A stretch of DNA of 64,000 nt, from assembly GCA_965153355.1 (NCBI GenBank), contig OZ231127.1, positions 84,258,001-84,322,000 on the forward strand, in the 5' to 3' direction. Numbering within the stretch: position 1 is the first letter of the stretch; every line of letters begins with the position of its first letter. Made by a program: the position numbers and the translations under genes. Source of the stretch: Flaccisagitta enflata. Its lineage: Eukaryota; Chaetognatha; Sagittoidea; Aphragmophora. Below are positions 47,331 through 63,069 of the stretch, piece after piece. The notes under the pieces are model-generated. The model was not told the origin of the DNA. It searched no databases and saw only the letters and a program-made list of their open reading frames with translations.

Positions 47331-47597
47331 GAAGGGCATGTATTTGCCTTATTCTTTGCCTTTTCCTCTGCGTTTAAAAGTTTGAAATTTCACCCTCATT
47401 TGATGAATTGATGTTATTTTTTTTCAACTGAAAAAACAATGGGCCATTTATTGCCATTATGTGCGCGTCACTGATTACAAATGTTTGAATGAACGTTTTT
47501 GATGAGTGAATGTTTCTAATGAATGGATGAGTGCATGAATGATTTAACAAGTAAATATTGTTCTATGAGAACCTAGTTTTTATGAAACCCAGGCTTC

Positions 47598-48181
47598 TAA
47601 CAGGATGTGCAAAAAATTTGGTAAAAACATAAAAGCACAAAAAACCACACTTCTTGATGGCCCAGTAATACGAAATTTGGGGTATAGCCTCCTAATTAGT
47701 TCTACTACATGTCAGAATGTGCCGTTTTTCATAAGAATAATCTTGGTTGGCAAAGGAATGAATTATACTCTGGTCAAACATTTCACAGAATTTTTACCAG
47801 TAACCTGGAAGTTTTTCTTCAAATCATTCTCCTGTCTAAACGGTTTGAGCTACAGATGCCAGATTGGACTCAAATGAAAGAAAATTAAAATATCTTTCAT
47901 TTGAGTCCAATCTGGCATCTGTAGCTCAAACTGTTTAGACAGGAGAACGATTTGAAGAAAAACTTCCAGGTTACTGGTAAAAATTCTGTGAAATGGGAAA
48001 GTTTGACCAGAGTATAATTCATTCCTTTGCCAACCAAGATTATTCTTATGAAAAACGGCACATTCTAACATCTAGTAGAATTAATTAGGAGGCTATACCC
48101 CAAATTTCGTATTACTGGGCCATCAAGAAGTGTGGTTTTTGTGCTTTTATGTTTTTACCAAATTTTTTGCACATCCTGTTA
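47598..48181. mobile_element. 584-bp near-perfect palindrome
   Basis: Arms of about 285 bp from TAACAGGATGTGCAAAAAAT to the centre AAAATTAAAA and back. Only a few mismatches and a small indel. Non-coding. It lies in a channel intron. Confidence 0.9.
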
Positions 48182-48399
48182 AACGCTCCAAAATTCATGA
48201 GCAAATAAAGAAAAACAAATAAGCAACAAATGATTTCAGGTTGAGAAAAGGGCCTGTGGATTGCAAGACTGAGCTTATGGACTTCATACTTTAATTTGGG
48301 CCTCAATGTTGAGATAAGTGTCAAGGCAGGAAATTCACGCCTCAAATCGACGTCTATCAAACTTGCATACTCAAAACATTAAAAAATACAATAAAACTA

Positions 48400-48500
48400 A
48401 GCCATGCTTTGCAATGTATTGTCAATAATAATGGCAATGACAATAGCAATGACATTGGCAATGGCAAGTTACAATTATCAGTGGACATACATTTAGGAAC
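48400..48500. repeat. Degenerate (TGACAATGGCAA) repeats
   Basis: AATGGCAATGACAATAGC-type hexamer array, just downstream of a channel exon on the minus strand. Confidence 0.6.
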
Positions 48501-48504
48501 TTAC

Positions 48505-48576
48505 CGATTGATCAGCTGATAAAAAAGTATGAATATCACAAGCGGCGGTCATGTCGTTTAGACAAACTTCCATAAC
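48505..48576 (-). CDS. Channel exon: start of the intracellular loop
   Basis: Acceptor TCTTTGTCGTGCAG and donor CAATCG|GTAAGT, 24 codons, phase 0 both sides; the other two frames have stops. Peptide VMEVCLNDMTAACDIHTFLS then ADQS. Good splice sites and phase agreement support it, although the loop sequence itself is not conserved in this family. Confidence 0.55.
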
Positions 48577-48699
48577 CTGCACGACAAAGAGAAAAAGATG
48601 GGGGGGGGGGGTATTTGGGCGAGAGAAAAAAATGAAATTATGAAATGCGCGCAGATAAAAAAAAAGTATACAGACTGACGGACAGTGAGACAGGCAGGT

Positions 48700-48905
<206 letters not shown>

Positions 48906-48943
48906 GACACACACATACGCACACACCTTCTGCTTCTACTTAC

Positions 48944-49103
48944 CATCTTTTTAAACTCCAACAATTGCTCATACCGCCTGGCAAGAACAGTAACGATGGC
49001 AAATTCAACTAAAGACGAAAACACGAAGACGAGGCACGTAATCATCCAAATGTCCATAGCTTTAACGTAGGAAACACGGGGTAGGGAGGCTCTGATAACG
49101 GCA
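48944..49103 (-). CDS. Channel exon: TM2-TM3 loop and TM3
   Basis: The acceptor CTTTCTTGTTACAG enters with one base that completes the Ser codon begun in the TM2 exon. The donor AAGATG|GTAAGT is strong. AVIRASLPRVSYVKAMDIWM then ITCLVFVFSSLVEFAIVTVL is diagnostic: LP-VSY-KA-D-W and the F-E-F region of TM3. It ends with a basic ARRYEQLLEFKKM. Confidence 0.85.
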
Positions 49104-49760
49104 CTGTAACAAGAAAGGGGGGAATGAAGGGAAGGGGTGTAAGTGATCATTAATTTCCATAGCTTTGACGTAGGAAACATGGGGTAGGGAGGCTCTGATA
49201 ATGGCACTGTAACAAGAAAGGGGAGAATGAGAGAAGGGGTGTAAGTGATCATTAATTTCCATAGCTTTGACGTAGGAAACATGGGGTAGGGAGGCTCTGA
49301 TAACGGCACTGTAACAAGAAAGGGGAGAAGGAAGGGAAGGGGTGTAAGTGATCATTAATTTCCATAGCTTTTACGTAGGAAACATGGGGTAGGGAGGCTT
49401 TGATCAGGGCACTGTAACAAGAAAGGGGAGAATGAAGGGAAGGGGTGTAAGTGATTATTTATTTCCAAAGCTTTAACGTAGGAAACACGGGGTAGGGAGG
49501 CTCTGATAACGGCACTGTTGGAGAAAAGAGGGAAAGTGGGGAAGGGGTGTAAGTGATCATTTCTTTCCATAGCTTTTACGTAGGTTACACGGGGTAGGGA
49601 GGCTCTGATAACGGCACTGTAACAAGAAAGGGAAGAATGAAGGGAAGGGGTGTAAGTGATCATTTTTTTCCATAGCTTTTACGTAGGAAACACGGGTAGG
49701 GAGGCTCTGATAACGGCACTGTAGGAGAAAACAGAGAAAGGGGAAATGGGGTATAAGTTA
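49104..49760 (-). repeat. Six decoy copies of the TM3 exon start and acceptor
   Basis: Units of about 100-105 bp: TTCTTGTTACAG acceptor, the first 51 bases of the TM3 exon (to GCTATGGA), then AATTAATGATCACTTACACC and the next pyrimidine tract. The copies are about 95% alike and the exon part stays open in frame. Confidence 0.9.
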
Positions 49761-49922
49761 TGGTTTATTTCCATTATCTTGGTCTTACTAGAATTCATAT
49801 ATTTTCGTTGGAAAAATTTCTTTCATTTTTCTATTTTATATCTGACATTGCCCCTCATTTGTACATTGCTGTGTTGCTAATATTGCTTTGCCATAGCAAC
49901 AGAGAAGTAACAAATGCTATCA

Positions 49923-50090
49923 AAAACAAGGCCGGATACACGGCAATCCAGTCGCGGACGGTTTGGAAGGGGCGGTGCGAAAACCGCTCGGAATTCAAAA
50001 ATGTGACGGAGCGACGGAGCGACGGACCGAACTACCGACCTACCGACTGACCGACACGGCAAGGTGTAGAGTCGCGTGCCCACGACTAAA
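49923..50090 (-). repeat. R1 short dispersed repeat, reverse copy
   Basis: AACAAGGCCGGATACACGGC to GAGTCGCGTGCCCACGACTA. Confidence 0.85.
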
Positions 50091-50099
50091 TATTTTGCG

Positions 50100-50345
50100 C
50101 TCAAACAGATCCGGATTGGTCGCATGCGATGTCATTGTGAAGGAAGAGGAGTGGATCACAAAAGATGAAAAATGTTTTGCACGCAAACAGAAATGTACTG
50201 GTCATGTGCGATGTCATTATGGGAGAAGGAGAATGAGTGACACAAGATGAAAAAATGTACGTTTGAACGCAAACAGAAATGTACTGGTCGCATGCAATCT
50301 CTTTGTGAGTGACAAGAGATGAAAAATGTTTTGCACGCGGACAGA
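50100..50345. repeat. Tandem repeat with AACAGAAATGTACTGGTC units
   Basis: Three to four imperfect units of about 75 bp, each with TGCGATGTCATT and GATGAAAAATGTTTTGCACG. Confidence 0.6.
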
Positions 50346-50486
50346 CTTGGATCAGCGAGAACGTCACTTGAGCACGCACGTGCACGCGCGTGCACGCGGC
50401 TGACCTCTGGCCGGACACATCAATAAACGCGAAGTGAGAAAGAAAAATGGGGAAAAAAGGGTTCTGTTGACCGAAGATAAAAGGAA

Positions 50487-50697
50487 CAAGGCCAATACCT
50501 TTAAGTCGCGTGCGAAACTTACATTTAGAATGACACAAAATGACTTGGAATAACTTAGTATACTCTTAAGTGATCTAAAATGACTTAAAGGAATAAAATT
50601 GATAAAAAAATAGTGAGACGGACCGACAGACCGACGGACCGACAGACCAACGGACTGACAGACAAAGCGGGGTGTAGAGTCGCGTGCACGCGACTAA
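50487..50697 (-). repeat. R1 short dispersed repeat, reverse copy
   Basis: AACAAGGCCAATACC (altered tail) to GAGTCGCGTGCACGCGACTA. Confidence 0.75.
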
Positions 50698-50884
50698 AAA
50701 AAGAACCAGGGAAAAAAAAAAGGAAAAAGAAAAGTCTGATCCAATGAACACGGCCGCAGTGATTTTAAATGCCGTTGGCCATATGTAGTGTTACACGCGG
50801 TAATCATGAACCGATAGATTGACATATTGCTTCCTAATGCTTCTTAATGCAAAAACCGCCTGTTGACACCAAAAAATCTATATG

Positions 50885-50962
50885 TGTGACGGGCTGAAAG
50901 ATGGACCAACCGACCAACCGACAGACTTAGCGGGTAATAGAGTCGCGTGCATGCGACAAAAA
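50885..50962 (-). repeat. R1 head fragment, reverse
   Basis: ACCGACCAACCGACAGAC body, then GAGTCGCGTGCATGCGACA. Confidence 0.7.
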
Positions 50963-51114
50963 ATCTCTTTTAATTATAATGCTTGTTTCATATGCGCATG
51001 AAATAGCGTCGGGGCCTTTTTATTTCTATATGGGGGTTTCCTCCTTTAACATGGAAGTCGAGTCGGGGTCCTCTCTGCCTAAAATCACGGCTGAAAGAAA
51101 ATTAATGGATGTGT

Positions 51115-52190
51115 GACCAAGTGAGAGCAAATGTTGGAAGAAGAAGCGTAAAACCAAAAAAACACCAACACCAACTCACCAAACAAACAAGTAAGAGCAA
51201 ATGTTGGAGGATGAGGCGTAAAAGCAAAAAACACCAACACCAACTCACCAACACGAACAAGTGAGAGCAAATGTTAGAAGAAGAGGTGGAAAACCAAACA
51301 ACACCAACACCAACTCACCATCACCAACAAGTGAGAGCGAATGTTGGAAGATGAGGCGTAAAACCAAAAAACACCAACACCAACTCACCAACACCAACAA
51401 GTGAGAGCGAATGTTAGAAGAAGAGGCGTAAAACCAAAAAACACCAACACCAACTCACCAAACAAACAAGTAAGAGCAAATGTTGGAGGATGAGGCGTAA
51501 AACCAGAAAAACACCAACACCAACTCACCAACACGAACAAGTGAGAGCAAATGTTAGAAGAAGAGGTGGAAAACCAAACAACACCAACACCAACTCACCA
51601 TCACCAACAAGTGAGAGCGAATGTTGGAAGATGAGGCGTAAAACCAAAAAACACCAACACCAACTCACCAACACCAACAAGTGAGAGCGAATGTTGGAAG
51701 AAGAGGCGTAAAACCAAAAAACACCAACATCAACTCACCAACACCAACAAGTAAGAGCGAATGTTAGAAGAAGAGGCGTAAAACTAAAAAACACCAACAC
51801 CAACTCACCAACACCAACAAGTAAGAGGGAATGTTGGAAGATGAGGCGGAAAACCAAAAAACACCAACACCAACTCACCAACACGAACAAGTGAGAGCGA
51901 ATGTTGGAAGAAGAGGCGGAAAACCAAACAACACAAACATCAACACACCAACAAGTGAGAGCGAACGTCGGAAGAAGAGGCGGAAAATTACACAACACAA
52001 ATACACCAACACCAACAAGTGAGAGCGAATGTCGGAAGAAGAGGAGGGAAACCAAACACCATCACCAACACGCCAACACCAACAACAACAACTGAGAGCG
52101 AATGATGGTAGAAGAGGCGGAAAACCAAACGCCATCCCAACACACCAACATCAACAACTGAGAGCGAATGTTGGAAAAACAGGCGGAGAA
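51115..52190. repeat. 70-bp satellite, about 15 units
   Basis: Unit AGTGAGAGCGAATGTTGGAA then GAAGAGGCGTAAAACC and ACACCAACACCAACTCACCA. Two adjacent sub-blocks (51170-51290 and 51460-51600) repeat as a higher-order unit. It lies in a channel intron. No relation to an exon could be shown. Confidence 0.85.
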
Positions 52191-52225
52191 CGACGCATCA
52201 CCAAAACCCAAATTAAAAAAGCAAG

Positions 52226-52310
52226 CAACGCGGGGGCACAATATATTGTCGCGGACTGGTGGGGGAAGGGGCATACAACCCCGCTCCACACCCTCTGCCA
52301 CACACACTGA
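52226..52310 (+). repeat. R2 tail fragment
   Basis: CAACGCGGGGGCACAATATA then GGGGCATACAACCCCGCTCC. Confidence 0.6.
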
Positions 52311-52628
52311 CACATTTAGGAGCGATAGTGATAGTGGACACATTCAGGACGCATCATTGCCGGATCGGGCTTGTTTTTTATTCCCATATTATTATATCGT
52401 TGTGAATCCTGCCATGTTAACTCTTGTTTTCCGAAGGCCCTCATGCAGCCCCCTTACAACCCCCTCCCCCGCTCTTGAAGGAGAGAAAGGACTAGACAGA
52501 CTGAAAAATTGCCGAAACAACAAAAAGGGAATCATAAGGTGGACGAGCGATTGCCCCCCCCCATCCCAACAGAATAAAAAAAGAAGAAAAAAACAAAGTA
52601 GAATGAATGAAGTACTTGACTACATGTT

Positions 52629-52632
<4 letters not shown>

Positions 52633-52717
<85 letters not shown>
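52633..52717. repeat. (TG)n/(GA)n microsatellite
   Basis: A short TG run followed by about 37 GA units. Confidence 0.95.
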
Positions 52718-52721
<4 letters not shown>

Positions 52722-52892
52722 TTTCTGGGAGGGTCTTCCTAGACAGACAGGCAGACAGACTGACACAAAGGACGATTATTGAGTCAGTCAGCATGAACTA
52801 GTGACAAGCAGACGGACAAGCAGACATACAGACAAACGGACAAAAAGACGGACAAGCATGAGGAAGACGAGAGCTCAATAGAAATGAAACAA

Positions 52893-53095
52893 GTAACGCG
52901 GGACAACAATATCATTGCGAGCAGGTAGGCAGAGACGTTCAACCTCCCCTAACACAGCCCCACCCCTTACATACTCGCTTCCGCACACCCCAACCCATTT
53001 CAAACACCTGGATGGATGGACGAAGTGACAGACGGACAAACAGATGGACTGACAGACAAACTAAGCCATTTCTAGAGTCGCTGGTGCGTGACTTA
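52893..53095 (-). repeat. R2 dispersed repeat, full reverse copy
   Basis: Starts AACGCGGGACAACAATATC (R2 tail reversed), GGACGAAGTGACAGACGG body, and ends GAGTCGCTGGTGCGTGACTTA (R1-type head). This is the clearest full-length R2. Confidence 0.65.
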
Positions 53096-53334
53096 CCATA
53101 GCGTCAATAAAACTGGCCGTTTTTCTGGTTCTTCACTGTTTTTGCTTTAGAGAACTAGTTTAATTTGAGAAAAATTGATCTTAATTGTTGATGTCTGGAA
53201 AGCTCTTCGAAAGTTTTTTCGTTTGAGTCATGTCTGGCTCAAACAGTTCAGAAATAAAAGCGGTTTTAAACAGTTAAATTGAGCTTTAAACGCGGCCCGA
53301 TTTATTGACGCTATGGTTAATCGGGAAAAAAAAG

Positions 53335-53700
53335 TTGAAGTCAGTCTTCGACTTTTTTTACATATTTGAGAAAACATGTTTTCATTTTCTTATAAGGAAG
53401 TTCCAGCTGTCAACCGTCTGATTGAGCTTTAAATAAAATTGATAGGGTTAGTAAATTTGATAATTCTCTTTCATTTGGCGTGAAGCAGAATGCTCTACGA
53501 CAAATATTTTTGTATTATGATTTTTTAACGATTTATTTATAAATAAGGCCGGATACACGGCGATCCAGTTGTGGATGGTTGGGCAGGAGTAGTAATGCAA
53601 AAAACGCTTGGAATTCAAAAATGTTACCAACATTCTAACCAACCTACCAACCGACCAACACGGCAAAGTGTAAAGTCGCGTGTCCGCGATTAAAAATTCA
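53335..53700 (-). repeat. MITE-like element carrying an R1 copy
   Basis: CTTTCATTTGGCGTGAAGC as at 9700; R1 reverse copy 53543-53696 (AAGGCCGGATACACGGCG to AAGTCGCGTGTCCGCGATTA) inserted in it. The same sequence TTTATTTATAAA flanks both sides. Confidence 0.6.
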
Positions 53701-53739
53701 TATTGATTTTTTGAAATTTTTTCATGGTTCTGTGTAGGA

Positions 53740-54310
53740 TCAATAAAAGACTGAGTATGCAAATATAAGAAAACATGTTTATAAGCATAGCTGCTCATCT
53801 GTGAGGGTGATTGTGAGCATTTCAGCTCATTTAGCTCTCTTAGCTCAATTTTTTTTACTGATTAAAAATGCAATAAATGAATAGATACATTGATATGTGT
53901 TTAAGCAAACAAATACACGAGAGCATTTCAGTAAGCAGAGCTGCTCATCTGTGAGGGTGTTTTTAAGTATTGTAGCTCATTTAGCTCATTTAGCTTGCTC
54001 TTTTTTTCTGATTTCAAAACAGATAGGAGCAAAAAGGTTTTGATTTATGCATGCAAATACAAGAAAGTATATCAGTGAGCATAACTGGTTGTCTGGTTGA
54101 GTGATTTTGAATATTTTTGTTCATCTAGCTCATATGGCACAGTCCTATTTTTCTCTGATTTTCAGAGCAATCAATACATACATTTGTTCTTGATTTGATC
54201 TAATAAATAAAAGAAACTGCAGCAATTGAAGACGAAAGCTTGGTGAAAAGTGAACAACTCTTACGACTTTTTTCCACACGGCGACAGCCGCCATTACTGG
54301 TAAGACAATC
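53740..54310 (-). repeat. Reverse copy of the GAGCTAAATGAGC repeat
   Basis: Three rounds of GCTGCTCATCTGTGAGGGTG and TTTAGCTCATTTAGCT, ending ACGGCGACAGCCGCCATTAC, the mirror image of 7218-7605 with one more round. Confidence 0.75.
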
Positions 54311-54476
54311 TAGAAGGTTTACACCACAGAAATTGATGGTGCTAAAATGAGAAAGATTTCTTGATAAGCCAACTAAGATATTTTCCTATGAAGAAAAAAC
54401 CTAACATCATGTTTACGTAAACATATGATTCGTGTTGGTGAAGTGCACCATAACCACATGGCCGGGCACAGATAAG

Positions 54477-54838
<362 letters not shown>

Positions 54839-54998
54839 TATATCCCCCTTTTCAGCAGCAGATTCTCCGGTGGCGCATCTAATCTCATTTAAATCCAAAT
54901 GTTTCTCTGAGGCACGAAAAAAAATCTATGAGACAAGAATAAATGTCGCATAACTTAGGCGTTGGATGTCAAGTTGTCAGCAGCAGTGTCATCGCTTC

Positions 54999-55064
54999 TT
55001 CAGCCGCCGCCGCCACCGCCACCGCCACCGCCACCGCCACCGCCACCGCCACCGCCACCGCCGC
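54999..55064. repeat. (CCGCCA)n hexamer repeat
   Basis: About ten CCGCCA units. Coding on either strand was considered but no splice sites support it. Confidence 0.85.
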
Positions 55065-55275
55065 AATCCTGGCTGCCGCCAGCAACTGCTGTATTTGCCT
55101 GCTAAATATTGCAATCTAGGACCGAATGAGGCTAAGAAATTGTCACTCATCTACTGAACATGTGCATTAGTATAAGGTTAAGGTAAAGCAACTCACAGAT
55201 AAAGCAACTCACAAACACAAGATTTTATTCGTGCGGTCACACATTCAAAAGCGGATGTGTGAATGCAATACGCAA

Positions 55276-55412
55276 TAGTTCTTAGGTGCGCCAAAGCACC
55301 TCCATCACTGGTTGTGTCCGTCGGTCGGTTGGTCCGTTGGTCGGTAATGCAAATGTTCGACGATCCACACGGCGCACCTACTTGGCCTACATGGCCTACT
55401 TGGCCTTGTTAT
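55276..55412 (+). repeat. R3 dispersed repeat
   Basis: TTAGGTGCGCCAAAGCACCT head (GGTGC/GCACC palindrome), GTCCGTCGGTCGGTTGG body and CTACTTGGCCTTGTTATTC tail, parallel to R1 in design. Confidence 0.65.
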
Positions 55413-55429
55413 TCTTTTGTTATTATTTG

Positions 55430-55603
<174 letters not shown>

Positions 55604-55728
55604 AAATCTAAAAAGAAAAAAATGCCAAAAGGCTCTCTCCGTCTGTCTGTCTGTGTGTCTCTCTATCTGTCGTTCTGTCTGTTTGTCTGTCTGTCTGTTT
55701 GTCTGTCTGTCAATCTGTCTATATGTAT

Positions 55729-60183
<4,455 letters not shown>

Positions 60184-60370
60184 CTTTGCGTGAAGATGGT
60201 TAGGAAAGTCAAGACTCCCAAGGAGACTCGGCCAGGAATGGCGCGATAGTCGATCCAGAATGAGAGCCATGAGAGGGCAACGATGAAAACGGAAGGTATG
60301 AAGTTTTGGATGAGGAAAAAACCGAGTTCACGAGAAAAATAAAATTCGGCGTACATGCATGAGTAACTTC
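60184..60370 (-). CDS. Channel exon: TM1, TM1-TM2 loop and TM2
   Basis: The acceptor AATCCTCAACAG and donor CGCAAAG|GTAAAG match the phases of both neighbours (1 in, 2 out). SYSCMYAEFYFSRELGFFLI, then QNFIPSVFIVALSWLSFWID is pre-TM1 and TM1. [20 protein letters not shown] is the TM2 pore helix, with Pro -2', Gly -1' (usually Ala), Arg 0', Ser 2', Leu 6' and Leu 9'. FYFSRELGFFLIQNFIPS corresponds to the family's F-x-x-R-x-x-G-(Y/F)-x-I-Q-x-(Y/F)-IP. Confidence 0.9.
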
Positions 60371-60484
60371 CTGTTGAGGATTGTCGTGGAAGGACGGGTT
60401 GGACATTGGCGCGTGGACGAGAGGGAAAGAAGAGGAGGGAGATTAGTGTGTGAATGTTTGATTGTATTGAGTAGTTGAACGAGT

Positions 60485-60552
60485 GACGTGGGGTCACAAT
60501 ATCGTTGCGGACGAGCGGGCAAGGGGCATACAACCCCTATCCATACCCTCAA
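60485..60552 (+). repeat. R2 tail fragment
   Basis: GACGTGGGGTCACAATATCG then GGCAAGGGGCATACAACCCC, in the short intron between two channel exons. Confidence 0.6.
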
Positions 60553-60834
60553 AGCCTCTGAAAGAGATGCGAGGACGCATCTGAAAAGAATGAATGGATG
60601 TATGAATGAATGAGTGAATGAAATATTGAATGAATGAAAGAATGAATGAGTGAAAGAAAGACAAAAAGAAATGGAAAGTGGTGTATAATCAGATAGGACA
60701 GCTCAATTAAAAGAAATCTTTCGCATATACCGATGAGGAAACTTTTACTGGCAAGATCAACACAACGATATTGTTCTACAAGTCACATTGGTTGTTACAC
60801 ACATTCTATCTGCTATGTTCTCACACAGTTATAC

Positions 60835-60979
60835 CTGTTATATATGTTATATTGCAGTAACCATTGGTAACGCCATCGACCTTGAATTCGGGGAGTTGCG
60901 TTATGTTATCACTGTAGAGAATGGCGCTGTGGTTTCGATTGCCTGATGGGTATGCTTGTCCTCCTTCTCCTTTGTGCCA
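60835..60979 (-). CDS. Channel exon: end of the extracellular domain
   Basis: Acceptor CTTATCTTACAG, phase 0; donor ATAACAG|GTATAA, phase 1. The peptide starts at the conserved W of the F-x-W motif, then HKGEGGQAYPSGNRNHSAIL (variable, loop C side) and LPEFKVDGVTNGYCNITYIT, the strand before TM1. The Cys in GYCNIT corresponds to a loop-C cysteine found in many invertebrate anion channels. Confidence 0.8.
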
Positions 60980-60989
60980 CTGTAAGATA

Positions 60990-61875
60990 AGATGAAATGA
61001 GAGGGAGGGCGGGGGAAGGGGTAGGGAGGGGGGAAGGATGGGAGAAGAGAAAGATGGGATTAATGTTGTACACAGAAATGCATTTGGAATGGAAGCCAAT
61101 TCTTTTACTCATCATCCATGGGTTGGAAAACTAATGACCTAATTATCATTTCTTGCTCTGATTTATGAAGAGCCAATAATAATTTTTTTGCCTACTGATA
61201 CTGTAAGACTTTAACACATGCTGAATGATTTTACCTAAAAAATTTTTGCTTTAACTTAAGAAAATTATCTTATTCAATAAACAGTTATTAGCTTGGGAAA
61301 CTGGGCCTTCACTTCTTATGGCAGTTGGCGGAGATAAAAAGTAACTAGAATTTATATGCAGCATGATGACAAAATGACAATCACGAAGGCCATGACAATG
61401 CTAATGACAATGACATTGACAATGAGGCACGGTTGGAATCGCAGTGAAAAAATTCCCTCGGATTCCAACAAACTACAATGGCAGTCTTTTACAAATGCCG
61501 AATGGTGGAGTGACTTACTCATCATATTTTGTTTTTTCGTTTTTGTTGTTCGGTTTGATAGCTTGTCTGTTTGAAATAAACTTGTTTGTCTTGTTTGTCT
61601 TGTTTACCTTGCATATCTTGGTTTTATTTCGGTTATCATACCATGAATTTGGCAAGATTGTTTTCTCTTTTTTGTATGTTTTATTGTTTGTCTGGTTTTT
61701 GTAGTTTTTGTTGGCAGTTTTTTGGTCTGTCGAATAATATTGCATGATTCTTCCTTTTTTTCGCGATTCCATATGAGGCTCGGTCCGTCCGTCAGTCCAT
61801 CTGTCCATGATGATCGAGTTGAAAAGTGTGAAAACGCGCACTTTAGATGTTGCGATCGAGTTTGTGTTTGTGTGT
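60990..61875. other. Intron of the channel gene, nothing certain
   Basis: A purine-rich stretch 60995-61060 (GGGAGGG) is the reverse of the acceptor pyrimidine tract, and a (TGACAA)n-like stretch lies at 61370-61425. R1-like body sequence near 61780-61860 (GGTCCGTCCGTCAGTCC, GTGTGAAAACGCGCA). Confidence 0.4.
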
Positions 61876-61878
61876 ATG

Positions 61879-62441
61879 TACCCTGTCATCAAATACAACT
61901 GCAACCAGCAAAACCTTTACTGTGCTAAAATTATGTATAATGAAGAATTTTGATTTACACTGTCTGAAGGCATATAACCTACGGTTCATTCATGCAAAAT
62001 TTCATAGCACTGGCTTCAGCGGTTTGGTGTCAACATGATATTGAAATTTGACAAGATTTTCCCCAAAAACAGCATTTTTCAGGGTTTTTTTTATATAAAA
62101 ACTGTGCTAATTTTGTGATGATAGAGCAAAAATGACCAAATTGGTTAAGAATACTTAGTAACTAATCAATTTGGTACATTTTTCAAAATTTTTTGACAAC
62201 TGAAGAAGTATTAGCAAAAAAATGAAATATTTTCTTATTTAGAATTTGCTCAAACTTATCTAGCAATTTTTTCAGTTAAAAAGGTGTGGTGGCCAAACCG
62301 TTTGAGCCAGTACTATGAAATTTTGCATGAAAAAACCGTAGATCATGTGCTTTTAAACAGCCTTAATCAGAATATCTCAAAACAAATATTTTACGCAAAA
62401 TAAAGGTTCCATTCGTTGCAGTTGTAATTGATGGCAGGGTA
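61879..62441. mobile_element. About 560-bp MITE with inverted ends
   Basis: TACCCTGTCATCAAATACAA at the left and TTGTAATTGATGGCAGGGTA at the right. A second inner inverted pair is ATGCAAAATTTCATAGCACT and AGTACTATGAAATTTTGCAT. The inner motif ATGCAAAATTTCA is shared with the arms at 7605-8850. Confidence 0.7.
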
Positions 62442-62530
62442 ACGTGGTATGGAAGAGGGGGGTTTGGATGGGGCTGTGCGCCCCTGCCCCCCCCCCCGTC
62501 CACGTTGAGATTGTAAGCCCGCGTTACATG
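62442..62530 (-). repeat. R2 tail, reverse
   Basis: GTATGGAAGAGGGGGGTTTG through GATTGTAAGCCCGCGTTACA. Confidence 0.55.
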
Positions 62531-62676
62531 TTATTGTTTTCTATGAAACTATCGCTATCTTCTACTCTTCTTACATTTTTTGTTGTCTCGGTTATCCTGA
62601 GTAATCTTTCTTTCTCCAGTTTCATCATTCCAGCTTGATATTCCTCTCCACAATCCTTTCTCTTTTCTCTTTGACT

Positions 62677-62948
62677 CAGGACGTGTTTCTAGTCACTGAT
62701 GACCGCGTTTTCAACGAGCCACTCGGTCGCTCGCTACATTCATTCGCCCGCACTGCTTACTCAGCTCGCTCGCTCCGCAGCACTCCGCTACACTTCGCTC
62801 AATTTGCTCGCTTACTTCATTCATGGGCGTGCTCACTCACTTTGCTCACTCCCTAGTGGGACGGTTGAGATTTTTGAATATTTGTTCACGCTTTGAATGT
62901 GATCAGCTGGAAGAAACATGTTTGTTGTCGTCACTGGATACACGTCCT
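62677..62948. mobile_element. Third copy of the intron-forming MITE family
   Basis: Starts AGGACGTGTTTCTAGTCACT, contains GCTCACTCCCTAGTGGGACG and GCTCACTCACTTTGCTCAC, and ends CACTGGATACACGTCCT. Reverse relative to 12743-12989. Confidence 0.7.
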
Positions 62949-63069
62949 CACTATTTTCTTTCTTTTGTTCGTCTTATTTTCTTATTCTCTTTCATTTTCT
63001 TCTTCTTTCTTCTTTTCTTATTCTTTGCCACTCTTTTGTGAAATCCATTGTGAAGCAGTTTTTATGTCT

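Noticed and set aside
47605-48360. Pairs of similar proteins on opposite strands
   Set aside because: Mirror images produced by the 584-bp palindrome.
61350-61510. Channel extracellular exon with the S-L-R...C strand on the minus strand
   Set aside because: A peptide SEGIFSLRFQPC looks faintly like the strand before the Cys-loop, but the rest of the loop (C-x13-C with FP-D-Q) does not follow and no good splice sites were seen.
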